Assembly: GCA_036500345.1 (NCBI GenBank)
Contig: DASYCE010000002.1
Span: 62,001 to 126,000 of the forward strand
Source of the DNA: Gemmatimonadales bacterium
GTDB taxonomy: Bacteria > Gemmatimonadota > Gemmatimonadetes > Gemmatimonadales > GWC2-71-9
DNA length: 64,000 bases
Reading direction: 5' to 3'
Positions 34,069 through 42,306 of this stretch are shown one piece after another. The translations under genes and the position numbers were made by a program. Numbering within the stretch: the stretch's first letter is position 1; each line of letters starts with the position of its first letter. The notes under the pieces are model-generated. The model worked only from the letters and a program-made list of their open reading frames with translations. It was not told where the DNA came from and did not search any database.

Positions 34069-35046
34069 TCAGCGCTGGAGCGGATACTCGGCGCCGGTCA
34101 GCAGCATCTGCATCCGGTGATCGTAGGTGTGCGCGGCGAGCGCGTGCGCGTGTGCGCGCGCGGACATCGCCGAGCGGAATGCCGGATCACCGACGAGTCG
34201 CCTCACCTGTTCGACGCATTCGGCGGGCGAGCGATACCACAGGCAGTGCGTCTCACCCTCGGCGAATTGCTCGATGCCGCGCACGTACGGGCCCACATAC
34301 GCGCCGCCGCAGCCGAAGATCTTCCACATCCGGTTCGACGCAGACGCGTAGTCCTCCTCCTGCTCCGGCATCGCATTCGCGCCCAGCGACGCCGCGGCGC
34401 CCCGCACGACCTTGGCAAACTCGCTGCCGTGCACCGATTTCCCGGCGATCGGGAATGAGGTCTTCGCATCCTTCCATCCGGGCCCGCGCACCTGGAGGGT
34501 GAATTGTGACGCCACCGCTTCGAGGACCGGCCATCGATACGGATATGGACCCGATCCGACGAACGACGCGTCGCACTGGTACTCCGGCCGCGTGGATGTT
34601 GCTGGCACGTCGCGATCGGGATCCATCGCCTGCGGCAGGAAGCGAACGACCGGTACGCCATCCCGGCGGTACTGCTCGAGCTGTGCGGCATAGGTGAGGT
34701 ACAGCGTACCACAGCGGCGCGCGAGGTCGATCACCCCGGTCTGCGGCCGTGGGTCCACGTGCCACATCGCCGTCGATCGGCCGCGAAAAAGCCGGTCGAG
34801 CCGGGCGGCACCCAGCCGCTGCGCTTCGCGGGTGCAGAGGATGAAATCCGGGTCGTAGCGCTCGATGCTGTATTCCAGAAGCGCTGGAGCGAGGGCGCGA
34901 AGGCGGCGATGCCACCCCAGCACATCGAAGACGCGTGCCTCGGCGCCGAGGCGTCGCGCCGCGCGGGCGTAGGCATCCTCGTCGCGGTGAGGTGCCCACG
35001 CGCCCAGGATGGCGAGTCGCTTGACCGGGATCGCTGCGGGAATCAC
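34069..35046 (-). CDS. CgeB-like glycosyltransferase
   Basis: 325 residues from GTG 35046 (VIPAAIPVKRLAILGAWAPHRDED). A TTG at 35082 would add 12 residues. A TACTTC box 6 bases before the GTG favours the shorter form. It matches the CgeB layout of the gene at 30378: DPDFILCTREAQRLG, the donor-side ASFVGSGPYPYRWPVLEAV, RGPGWKDA and SNRMWKIFGCGGAYVGPYVRGIEQFAEG. Probably a GT-B enzyme acting on a surface glycan. Divergent from the GT4 gene at 35116 with 69 bases between. Confidence 0.8.
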   Translation of the reverse strand: MIPAAIPVKRLAILGAWAPHRDEDAYARAARRLGAEARVFDVLGWHRRLRALAPALLEYSIERYDPDFILCTREAQRLGAARLDRLFRGRSTAMWHVDPRPQTGVIDLARRCGTLYLTYAAQLEQYRRDGVPVVRFLPQAMDPDRDVPATSTRPEYQCDASFVGSGPYPYRWPVLEAVASQFTLQVRGPGWKDAKTSFPIAGKSVHGSEFAKVVRGAAASLGANAMPEQEEDYASASNRMWKIFGCGGAYVGPYVRGIEQFAEGETHCLWYRSPAECVEQVRRLVGDPAFRSAMSARAHAHALAAHTYDHRMQMLLTGAEYPLQR

Positions 35047-35104
35047 GGACGGGAAGTAGCTGATTCCCGATGCCGGCGGCAAGTCGCCGACGCCCCGGTC
35101 CTGA

Positions 35105-35110
35105 TAACTT
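35105..35110 (+). promoter_or_regulatory. -10-like TAACTT abutting the 35116 start
   Basis: TAACTT is followed by 5 bases and GTG 35116. There is no ribosome-binding site. This is another TAnnnT placed just before a start in the window. Confidence 0.4.
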
Positions 35111-35115
35111 CACTC

Positions 35116-36360
35116 GTGCGCGAGGCCCCCGACCACGACCTCCTGTTCGCCTACGACTTCCCGCCGATGGGCGGTGGGATCGCGCGCTGGATGGCCGCCA
35201 TGGCCGAACGGTACCCGCCCGGAAAGCTCACGGTATCGAGCGGAACGCTCGAAAGCGCCGAAGCGACCGATCCGCAGTTTCCCCAGACGATCGACCGGAT
35301 TCCGGTGCATTCCGACCGGCTGCGCACTGTCGCGGGACTCCTGGCCTGGTCGCGACGCGCGGTGTCACTCTCCAGCGACCCGGCAATGCGATTCGCCTGG
35401 TGCGACAGCGTGCGTCCCGCGGGCTACCCGGCCCGCTGGGCGTTCCGGCGGACCGGCCTTCCCTACGGTATCGTGGTGCACGGCGGCGACCTCCTCACGC
35501 TGCGCCAAAGGATGGAGCGCTCCCGCTTCAAGCACGGTGTCATGCGCTCGATCCTCCACCACGCCACCGTCTCTGTCGCCAACTCGCGCTGGACCGCCGA
35601 ACGTCTCCGCGACCTCCTCCACGACGTGGGACTGCCGCACGCCGCGGCACGGATCCGCGTCGTCCCCCTCGGCACCGATCCGTCGAAGTGGCGATTCGAC
35701 GCCGAAGCCGCCGCCGCGTTCCGCGACCGTCGCAATCTTCCGAGTGGTCGCTGGCTGGTGACCGTGGCGCGGATGGTGGAATACAAGGGGATCGATACGG
35801 CGATCAGGATCGTCGCCGAACTCCTCCCCACGATTCCGGACGTGCAGTATGCGGTCGTTGGCCGCGGCGGGCACGAGGAGGCGCTGCGCGAACTCGCCGC
35901 AACGCTCGGCGTCGCCGATCGCGTGCATCTCCTCACCGATGTCGGCGACGACGAACTCGCTGCAGCGTATTCGATGGCCACGGTGTACGTGGGGCTCACG
36001 CGCGAGACACCGACCGATGTCGAGGGGTTCGGGATCTCGTTCGTCGAGGCGGCGGCGTGCGGGCTGGCGGTGATCGCCACGCGGACCGGCGGCATCCGTG
36101 ACGCGGTGGGAGATGGCGAGACCGGCCTGCTGTTCGATCCCGCAGATCTCGCGGGGGTGACGGCGATCCTCACCCAGCTGCTGCGCGACCCGTCGCAGGC
36201 GCGCCGGATCGGCGCGGCAGGTCGCGCGCGCGTCGAACGCTACCTCAACTGGGATCGCGTCGTCGGCGACATGCAGCGCATCGCGGAGGAGTGCGGGCGC
36301 CGGGCGGCACGCCCGATGGCGTACCGCACGGCGTCAACCGACGATTACTTGCGGAAGTGA
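35116..36360 (+). CDS. glycosyltransferase family 4
   Basis: 414 residues from GTG 35116; frames further upstream are antisense to the CgeB-like gene. Marks are DLLFAYDFPPMGGGIARWMAAMAERY (glycine-rich acceptor loop), VHGGDLLTL, VANSRWTAERL, RVVPLGTDPSKWRF, LVTVARMVEYKGIDTAI and the donor site DVEGFGISFVEAAACGLAVIATRTGGIRDAV. A retaining GT-B enzyme of capsule or O-antigen synthesis type. The last 16 bases overlap the convergent barrel gene. Confidence 0.92.
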   Translation: MREAPDHDLLFAYDFPPMGGGIARWMAAMAERYPPGKLTVSSGTLESAEATDPQFPQTIDRIPVHSDRLRTVAGLLAWSRRAVSLSSDPAMRFAWCDSVRPAGYPARWAFRRTGLPYGIVVHGGDLLTLRQRMERSRFKHGVMRSILHHATVSVANSRWTAERLRDLLHDVGLPHAAARIRVVPLGTDPSKWRFDAEAAAAFRDRRNLPSGRWLVTVARMVEYKGIDTAIRIVAELLPTIPDVQYAVVGRGGHEEALRELAATLGVADRVHLLTDVGDDELAAAYSMATVYVGLTRETPTDVEGFGISFVEAAACGLAVIATRTGGIRDAVGDGETGLLFDPADLAGVTAILTQLLRDPSQARRIGAAGRARVERYLNWDRVVGDMQRIAEECGRRAARPMAYRTASTDDYLRK

Positions 36361-36962
36361 TATCCGAGCAGGATCAGGAGTGCGTGGTTCTTCACGCTGG
36401 TGCCGTCGGGGGCGTCGCTGTCGACGTTGACGAGACCGAGATCGTACCGCGCGGTGACGGCAAACTGGCCGAACCGGACTCCGCCGCCGAACATCACGGA
36501 GAAATCAGTGCTCTTGTAATTGTTGCCAGCCTCGGAACAACTCAGACTCAAGGTCCCTGCGCCGGGCTTCGAGTCTTCCTCGGTGCACGACGTCTTGAAT
36601 GCGACGGCAGGCCCTCCAAGCACGACGAATCTCACCGGCCCGGTCCCAAACAGCGCATGCACCAGGACTGGAACTTCGATGTAGCTGCCCTTTACCGAGA
36701 AGGTATTCCCGCTGCTGTTGACCTTGTACCCCTTTTGGACGTACATCAGGTCTGGTCCAACAGCGATATCCGGCGCAATCGTGGCAGTCACCGTGATTCC
36801 CGCGGCGAACCCGCTGCGTGACGAAGGGTTGAAGCTGACTGCGCCGTCGCTGATGCTCGCACCCGAGCTGACGAAGCCGCCGAGGACGCCGATTCGCGCC
36901 TGCGCGTGCATCGGTGCTGCAACGACGACGGTGCCGAGCAGGACGGGAAAAAACTTCCGCAT
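36345..36962 (-). CDS. small outer-membrane beta-barrel protein (porin-like), first of a related pair
   Basis: 205 residues from ATG 36962 with AGGAG upstream (AGGAGCTTTC-ATG). Signal peptide ~1-20 (MRKFFPVLLGTVVVAAPMHAQA). The mature chain alternates short beta-strands and turns (IGVLGGFVSSGASI, FAAGITVTATIAPDIAVGPDLMYVQKGYKV, YIEVPVLVHALF, GGGVRFGQFAVTARYDLGL), as in eight-stranded OMP_b-brl barrels. Two cysteines lie in a predicted outer loop. It is 62 bases after a paralogue of the same plan. Probable role: surface protein of unknown function. Confidence 0.82.
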   Translation of the reverse strand: MRKFFPVLLGTVVVAAPMHAQARIGVLGGFVSSGASISDGAVSFNPSSRSGFAAGITVTATIAPDIAVGPDLMYVQKGYKVNSSGNTFSVKGSYIEVPVLVHALFGTGPVRFVVLGGPAVAFKTSCTEEDSKPGAGTLSLSCSEAGNNYKSTDFSVMFGGGVRFGQFAVTARYDLGLVNVDSDAPDGTSVKNHALLILLGYHFRK

Positions 36963-37024
36963 GAAAGCTCCTGAAATGAGGGTGAGGTCCTTGATACCGG
37001 TGTTCAATTCAGCAGGGCACATGT

Positions 37025-37657
37025 TCAGAACCGGATCGCCAACACCGCCGACAGCGTGCGGGTTTTCACATTGAGATCACCTGCGCCGCCACCGTTGACC
37101 GCTTCCTGCACGTTGCTGATCCCCAGGTCTGCCCGCGCACCAAGTGACCAGTGCCGAAACTCGATGCCGGCCTCGGCGATGCCGCTGACCTCGGTCGACT
37201 TGAAGTCGGGCCCGTCGACGGCGTCCTTGCAGTCCTGGGAGGCTCCGGCATCGACCGCCTGTTCGGTAATCTTGCAGCCGAGCTTGATGCCGACAGCTGG
37301 TCCGGCGCCGACGTATAGATGCATCGGCAATCCGATCCGGAGGATCAGCGGAACCTCGAGGTAATCGAGGCTGGTCTTCGACCCTGCGTCATCACTGAAA
37401 TCGCTGCTCTTGGCGCCCTTCACCGTGTAGTACGCCCCGGGCTGCACCGCGAACCCGAGTGCCCCGATCCGGACGAATGCGCCCGCGATGAAGCCGGTGT
37501 TGTTCTTCAGGTCAGTGCTGAAATCGCCAGTCAGCGTCGACATGTTCGCCCCGGCCATCACCCCGAACGACACCAACTGCGCATCGGCGCGCTGCAACGG
37601 TGCTGCCGCAAGCGTCGCGACGACTGGAACCACGAGCCAACGGGATGCTCGAACCAT
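37025..37657 (-). CDS. small outer-membrane beta-barrel protein (porin-like), paralogue
   Basis: 210 residues from ATG 37657 with GGAGG a few bases upstream; the longer frame adds a tail without support. Signal peptide ~1-26 ending ADA-Q. Mature strands are VSFGVMAGANMSTLTGDF, NTGFIAGAFVRIGALGFAVQPGAYYTVKG, LDYLEVPLILRIGL, LYVGAGPAVGIKLGCKI, EAGIEFRHWSLGARADLGI and a terminal AIRF, whose last Phe fits BAM recognition. Two Cys are in the long loop. Similar in plan and size to the gene at 36345, so tandem duplication is likely. Confidence 0.83.
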   Translation of the reverse strand: MVRASRWLVVPVVATLAAAPLQRADAQLVSFGVMAGANMSTLTGDFSTDLKNNTGFIAGAFVRIGALGFAVQPGAYYTVKGAKSSDFSDDAGSKTSLDYLEVPLILRIGLPMHLYVGAGPAVGIKLGCKITEQAVDAGASQDCKDAVDGPDFKSTEVSGIAEAGIEFRHWSLGARADLGISNVQEAVNGGGAGDLNVKTRTLSAVLAIRF

Positions 37658-37695
37658 CGACCCCTCCGGATTGAGATGAGTGATCCCCATGCTAT

Positions 37696-37717
37696 CGGCT
37701 CGTGCTGCCACGAGCCG
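37696..37717. repeat. perfect 9-bp hairpin in the divergent gap 37658-37745
   Basis: CGGCTCGTG pairs with CACGAGCCG across a four-base loop. The gap separates the divergent barrel and DppC-like genes, so there is no transcript end here for it to terminate. An operator for a dimeric regulator is the more likely use. Confidence 0.5.
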
Positions 37718-37733
37718 TACCCCGCAACCGCAG

Positions 37734-37739
37734 TAGTTT
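37734..37739 (+). promoter_or_regulatory. -10-like TAGTTT abutting the 37746 start
   Basis: TAGTTT is followed by 6 bases and the ATG at 37746. No ribosome-binding sequence is present. Same layout as the boxes at 25121 and 26984. Confidence 0.45.
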
Positions 37740-37745
37740 ACCGCC

Positions 37746-38651
37746 ATGGCCGCGTTCCCGGCGCCCCACGCCGAACCACTCCCCGCGAACCACGCGCGCT
37801 CGCCACTCATCGAGGCGCTCGCCGACCGCTGGCGTGCCGACGCCTTCTTCCGGCTCGGCGCGCTCCTCGTGGCACTCGTAGTCGTCGCCGCGATCCTGGC
37901 GCCGTGGATCGCACCCCACGATCCGTTGCAGGGCGATCTCGCCCGCGACTATCTCGCGCCGCCGGGCGGCCGCTTCCTCTTCGGTGCCGACGCACAGGGA
38001 AGAGATGTCCTCTCCCGCGTGCTGTACGGCGCTCGCCTCTCGCTCATCGTCGGACTCATCTCGCAGCTGGTCGCCGTGTCGCTCGGGCTGATGCTCGGCC
38101 TCGTGTCCGGTTATTACCGTGGTGCCACCGACCTGGTCATCATGCGGCTCGCCGACATCACCCTCGCCTTCCCGAGTCTCCTCCTGCTGATCGCCGTCGC
38201 GGCCGCCATCAGGCCGTCGCTCCCGGTCATCTTCGTGATCATCGGCGCGGTCGGCTGGGCCGGAATGGCGCGCCTGGTCCGGTCGCAGGCGCTGGTCCTG
38301 TCGAGGAGCGAGTACGTGATCGCGGCTCGGGCGCTCGGGGCCCCCGACAGGCGGATCATGCTTCGGCACCTGGTCCCCAACGTGCGCACCGTCGTCATCG
38401 TCAGCGCCACCCTCGGCATTGCCGGCGCGATCATGGCTGAAGCCGCACTCTCGTTCGTCGGCCTCGGCGCGCAACCGCCAACGCCGAGCTGGGGAGCAAT
38501 GGTTTCTGAGGGGCGAGACCTGATCCGGGTCGCACCGTGGGTCTCGGTGGCGCCGGGGCTCGCGATCGGCGTCGCGGTCCTCGGCTTCAATCTGCTGGGA
38601 GACGGTCTTCGCGAGGCGCTCGATCCGCTGTCGCGTTCGAGCCGCTCATGA
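37746..38651 (+). CDS. ABC transporter permease, DppC/OppC type, without partner genes
   Basis: 301 residues. Residues 1-35 are cytoplasmic, followed by six membrane helices with the typical DppC N-terminal domain (LAPWIAPHDPLQGDL, FLFGADAQGRDVLSRVLYGARLSL). The cytoplasmic EAA-like loop reads EYVIAARALGAPDRRIMLRHLVPN. The conserved GLGAQPPTPSWGAMV and the end LGDGLREALDPL are also present. Such subunits pair with a DppB-type permease, one or two ATPases and a binding protein for peptides or nickel. None of these is adjacent, so it must join a complex encoded elsewhere. Its last 65 bases are antisense to the hydroxylase gene. Confidence 0.9.
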   Translation: MAAFPAPHAEPLPANHARSPLIEALADRWRADAFFRLGALLVALVVVAAILAPWIAPHDPLQGDLARDYLAPPGGRFLFGADAQGRDVLSRVLYGARLSLIVGLISQLVAVSLGLMLGLVSGYYRGATDLVIMRLADITLAFPSLLLLIAVAAAIRPSLPVIFVIIGAVGWAGMARLVRSQALVLSRSEYVIAARALGAPDRRIMLRHLVPNVRTVVIVSATLGIAGAIMAEAALSFVGLGAQPPTPSWGAMVSEGRDLIRVAPWVSVAPGLAIGVAVLGFNLLGDGLREALDPLSRSSRS

Positions 38652-39513
38652 TCCTGCGGAAGGGATCGACCAACTGTCGCGCGATGGCGCGGACCGGGCC
38701 GGTGGTACTGAAATCCATCCCGACAACGCCGGTCTCCGGATATTCGTCGGTCGCGGCGTAGAGCGTGCCGAAGAGGCGATCCCAGATGGAGAAGATGTTG
38801 CCGAAGTTCCGATCCTGGTGCCGCAGTTCGATCGAGTGGTGAATCCGGTGGAACTGCGGTGACACGAAGACGTAACCCAGCGGCCCGAACGTGGCGCGCA
38901 CGTTGGAATGCTCGAATCGCGAATACGCCGCCATCAGGAAACCGATCGCAAGAATCTCCGCCGGCGCGATCCGCAGCGCGAACATCGGAATCGTCAGCAC
39001 GGTGTACGCCACCAGGATGTCGACGAAATGCAGTCGCAGATCGGTAAACTGATTGAGCTCCCGCTGCGAATGGTGGATGGCGTGGAAGTGCCAGAAGATC
39101 CCGGTGTGCCGCACCCGATGATGGACGTAGGTCAGGAAGTCGGCTGCCAGCAGCGAGACGGCGACCTTGATCCAGGTGGGCCACGCCGCCATCACGGCGA
39201 TCACGCCATGGCCGCCGGTCACCCAGGTATAGGCCTGTTGCAGGACCCCCACGTACGCGGGAAGTGCGGCGACCGCGAAGAGCGTCTGGAGATTGAGCCA
39301 GCCGAAATCCTCGAGAAGCGCCCTCGAAAAGACCTTCTGCCGGCGCACCGCAGGGATCACCGCTTCGAGCACCAGGACGAACACGACGGAGCCCCAGAGC
39401 CACCACTCGGTATAAAGCGTCCGCGCAGCCCAGTAATATTCCTTGACGCCGGTCGGCACCGACGCCCAGAACGAAGCGATTGCGGACCCGCCGTCGAGAT
39501 GAGGTACTGGCAT
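38587..39513 (-). CDS. sterol desaturase / fatty-acid hydroxylase superfamily protein
   Basis: 308 residues from ATG 39513 (MPVPHLDGG); a TTG further out has no support. Four or more membrane helices surround the di-iron histidine clusters HHRVRH, HAIHHS and HRIHH, in the usual order at about 140-245. The superfamily hydroxylates or desaturates lipids such as fatty acids, sterols or carotenoids at the membrane. Substrate unknown. The 3' end overlaps the convergent permease gene by 65 bases, an unusually long coding overlap. The divergent gap 39514-39615 shows no clear signal. Confidence 0.87.
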   Translation of the reverse strand: MPVPHLDGGSAIASFWASVPTGVKEYYWAARTLYTEWWLWGSVVFVLVLEAVIPAVRRQKVFSRALLEDFGWLNLQTLFAVAALPAYVGVLQQAYTWVTGGHGVIAVMAAWPTWIKVAVSLLAADFLTYVHHRVRHTGIFWHFHAIHHSQRELNQFTDLRLHFVDILVAYTVLTIPMFALRIAPAEILAIGFLMAAYSRFEHSNVRATFGPLGYVFVSPQFHRIHHSIELRHQDRNFGNIFSIWDRLFGTLYAATDEYPETGVVGMDFSTTGPVRAIARQLVDPFRRIMSGSNATADRAPREDRLPAD

Positions 39514-39615
39514 CGGCGACTCGTGGCAGAAAGACGACTGCAAATCCGCCGCAAGTGATATGCCAGTGTTGATCCGTTCCTGCAGTTCACTCGCACCCGG
39601 ACACCAGGAAGCACC

Positions 39616-40761
39616 GTGACCTTCGATGACCTGCGCCGCGATGAATTCGGGGCGCTCAATGATGGCGGGATCTTTCTCAACAGCGCGAGCATCGGCCCCC
39701 TTCCCGCGCGGTCGGTGGCGGCCCTTGCAGCGTGCAATCGCGATCGCGCCCGGCCGGGGATCTGGCCGCTCGAACGGATCAACACCATTCTCGACGAGTC
39801 ACGGTGGCTCGCCGGGCGGTTGATCAACGCAGACTCATCGACGATCGCGTTGATGCCCAACACCACCACCGGCCTCAACATCGCCGCCCGCGCGCTGCCG
39901 CTCGATGCCGGGGAAATCGTGCTGACCTTCGACCGGGAGTTCCCCGCCAACATCTATCCCTGGGCAGCGCTCGGCCGGGGAATCGCACTCGAGCGGATTC
40001 CGGTCGCGGAAAACGGATGGCCGGATGAGGCCAGGATGCACGAGCGGCTCCGCGATCCGCGCGTTCGCGCCGTCACGGTCTCACTGACGCAGTTCAGCAA
40101 CGGCTACACCGTCGATCTCGCCGCGCTCTCGCGCGCCACGCGTTCGAACGGGCAATGGCTGATTGTCGACGCCATCCAGTCGGTCGGCCAGATGCCGATC
40201 GACGTCGAGGCCACACCGGTCGACTTCCTCGCGTGCGGCGCGCAGAAATGGCTGCTCTCGCCGTGGGGGACCGGATTTCTGTACGTGAGGAAGGAGCTCT
40301 GCACGGCGTTCGAACCGACCTTCGCCGGCTGGGCGGCGTACATGGGGAGCAACGACTACACCCGGCTCACCAGCTACGACCCGCGGCCGTGGCCCGATGC
40401 GCGACGCTTCGAGCTGCTCACCTTCCCGGTACAGGACTTTGCGGCGATGAACGCGTCACTTGGCATCATCCTCGGCGCTGGTACCGACACTGTCATGCGG
40501 CACACCCGCGCACTCCACCAGCCGGTGATCGACGCAATGCACGCCTGCGGGGGGCGGGTGACGTCGCCATCGGGAGAGCACGGCTCGGCGATTCTCTGCG
40601 TGCAGCCGGCCGGCAACGTGTCCGCGGCGTTTGCCGCGCTGCAGCGCGCCGGGGTGCACTGCTCGTTGCGGGAAGGGTCGATTCGTCTGAGCCCGCACCT
40701 GTTCAATTCGATGGACGAGATGCGAACGGTCGCGACGCAGTTGAGCGTGCCCGCGCACTAA
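39616..40761 (+). CDS. class V aminotransferase (cysteine-desulfurase/isopenicillin-epimerase-like)
   Basis: 381 residues from GTG 39616. PLP-fold type I: GGIFLNSASIGPLPARSV at the start, LMPNTTTGLNIAARAL (phosphate loop), VDAIQSVGQMPIDV (PLP ring Asp/Gln) and the Schiff-base Lys in ACGAQKWLLSPWGTGFLYV (~215). A small C-terminal domain ends SIRLSPHLFNSMDEM. A Cys-loop for desulfurase activity is not evident, so a lyase, epimerase or transaminase role is more likely. It converges with the glycosyltransferase gene 22 bases away. Confidence 0.88.
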   Translation: MTFDDLRRDEFGALNDGGIFLNSASIGPLPARSVAALAACNRDRARPGIWPLERINTILDESRWLAGRLINADSSTIALMPNTTTGLNIAARALPLDAGEIVLTFDREFPANIYPWAALGRGIALERIPVAENGWPDEARMHERLRDPRVRAVTVSLTQFSNGYTVDLAALSRATRSNGQWLIVDAIQSVGQMPIDVEATPVDFLACGAQKWLLSPWGTGFLYVRKELCTAFEPTFAGWAAYMGSNDYTRLTSYDPRPWPDARRFELLTFPVQDFAAMNASLGIILGAGTDTVMRHTRALHQPVIDAMHACGGRVTSPSGEHGSAILCVQPAGNVSAAFAALQRAGVHCSLREGSIRLSPHLFNSMDEMRTVATQLSVPAH

Positions 40762-40783
40762 GTCGTTCGACCGGCCGTCCGCC

Positions 40784-41824
40784 TCAGCGCCGGCCGAGAT
40801 GTTCGCGCAGGGCAGCGATCGGAAGATTGTCGACGAGCGGGCGCTCTCGCTTGAACCATGCATGCGCCTCGTCGGCGATGCGCCGCCGTTCATCCGGTCT
40901 CGCGAGGTAGTGGCGGCAGCGTTCGGCGATCTCGTCGTATCCGCACGTTGCGGCACGCGATTCGAACGCCGGATCGGCGGCATGCGGTGCGGCGCGTTCG
41001 TGGATCACGAAGCGCCGATTCGAGAGGAGATGGTCGAGGCGCGCGAAGTCGAAGATATGGGCCTTCTCGTCGTCGTGCTGATGCATGCCGAGGATGATCT
41101 TGGCGCGAGCCAGCAGCTCGTCGAGTTGTTCACCGTACGCCGGGTTGAAGAGTGTCACGGTGTGCACGGCGATGCCGGCCTTTTCCATCGCCAGCACCAG
41201 CCGCAGCCGCCGCGGCGAGAGCTGGCCCACGAAGAGGACATCGATGTCCTCGACCAGTCCCTTCGTCGCGGTGTGCCGCTGGTAGCTCGCCTCGTAGTAC
41301 GGCGCATAGCCGAACGGCACATGGCGGAACGGAACGCCGAGCGACTCGACCCACGGCGCGTTCGCGGCAGAATACCCCCACACCTCGACCGCACCACGCA
41401 TCGCGTCGAACCATTCGGTGTCTTCGCGCCATTCCCGCACGTCGAGCGGCTCGGCGTTGAAGAAGATGTACCGCGGCGGGAGATAGTCCATGTAGTACTG
41501 ATTCCAGAAGGCGATCCAGAGATCGGTACTCACCCGGTTGCTGACCCTGCGGCCGAACGAGAGACCGCTGCGAACTTCAACCGGAATGTCGTGCTGTCGA
41601 AGCAGGTCGGCGATCGCCTCCGACTTGCGAGCGAAATCAGGCCACGCATAGTAGATCACGACCTTGCGCGCCCGGCTCCCGCGCACAAGGCGATTGGTTG
41701 CAGCGAGCGTGCTCAGGACCTTCCGTCGCACTGCAGTCCGGACCCGCGTCGAGAGGCGTGGTGGCAGCGGTCGCGGCTGCGGACGCGGTGGTGTCGACGG
41801 CGACGGAGTCTGCTGCGCGGTCAC
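40784..41824 (-). CDS. glycosyltransferase-like protein (GT-B, CgeB-related)
   Basis: 346 residues from a GTG in a GTGA overlap with the GNAT gene; longer frames are inside that gene. The Pro/Arg-rich first ~35 residues look disordered. The fold region has VVIYYAWPDFARKSEAIADLL, IAFWNQYYMDYLPPRYIFFNAEPLD, EVWGYSAANAPWVESLG, DVLFVGQLSPRRLRLV and KIILGMHQHDDEKAHIFDFARLDHLLSNRRFVI. The pattern is that of glycosyltransferases that lack the classical GT4 motif. It may transfer the amino sugar made by the two upstream genes. Confidence 0.78.
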   Translation of the reverse strand: MTAQQTPSPSTPPRPQPRPLPPRLSTRVRTAVRRKVLSTLAATNRLVRGSRARKVVIYYAWPDFARKSEAIADLLRQHDIPVEVRSGLSFGRRVSNRVSTDLWIAFWNQYYMDYLPPRYIFFNAEPLDVREWREDTEWFDAMRGAVEVWGYSAANAPWVESLGVPFRHVPFGYAPYYEASYQRHTATKGLVEDIDVLFVGQLSPRRLRLVLAMEKAGIAVHTVTLFNPAYGEQLDELLARAKIILGMHQHDDEKAHIFDFARLDHLLSNRRFVIHERAAPHAADPAFESRAATCGYDEIAERCRHYLARPDERRRIADEAHAWFKRERPLVDNLPIAALREHLGRR

Positions 41825-42306
41825 AGGGCGCGCCGCATCTGGATGCTGTCCACGGTTCCGCCGTCGCGGACCGCGACCGCCCCCCTGCGACCGGTCTCTT
41901 CGAAGCCGAGTGACCGATAGAGGCCAAGCGCCACCGCATTGTGGCTCAGCACTTCGAGGCGGAGCTCGGCCACATCCTGCGTGGTGCGCAGCCACTCGAC
42001 GAATAGCGCGTAGGCCGGCTTCGCCAATCCCCTGCCGCGGAACGCCCGGTGCAGATCGGCACCGATCTCCAGTGATCGCGCCGCCGGGTCGAAGCCGCCC
42101 GTCCGGAAATAGCCGATCGGCGTCGCTTCGTGCTCGATGATGTAGAACGCGGGATGCTGCGTCGCGAACCAGTGGCGGCATTCGTCGAGGGTGAATGGCC
42201 GGTCATCATGCAGGAAATGCCGGCACTCGTTGCGGATCTCGAGCAGAAAGGGAAGATCGGCTTCCATGAGCGGGCGGATGGTGAACCGTTCCCCCACGCC
42301 GCTCAC
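41821..42306 (-). CDS. GNAT-family N-acetyltransferase, probably acting on a nucleotide amino sugar
   Basis: 161 residues from a GTG in a GTGA overlap with the DegT gene. The GNAT fold is clear: FTIRPLMEADLPFLLEIRN, IGYFRTGGF, the acetyl-CoA loop HRAFRGRGLAKPAY (Q/RxxGxG/A-type) and LEVLSHNAVALGLYRSLGFEETGRR. Overlap with a sugar aminotransferase suggests a WecD-like step, acetylating the 4-amino group of a dTDP-sugar. The substrate is inferred from context. Confidence 0.85.
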   Translation of the reverse strand: MSGVGERFTIRPLMEADLPFLLEIRNECRHFLHDDRPFTLDECRHWFATQHPAFYIIEHEATPIGYFRTGGFDPAARSLEIGADLHRAFRGRGLAKPAYALFVEWLRTTQDVAELRLEVLSHNAVALGLYRSLGFEETGRRGAVAVRDGGTVDSIQMRRAL

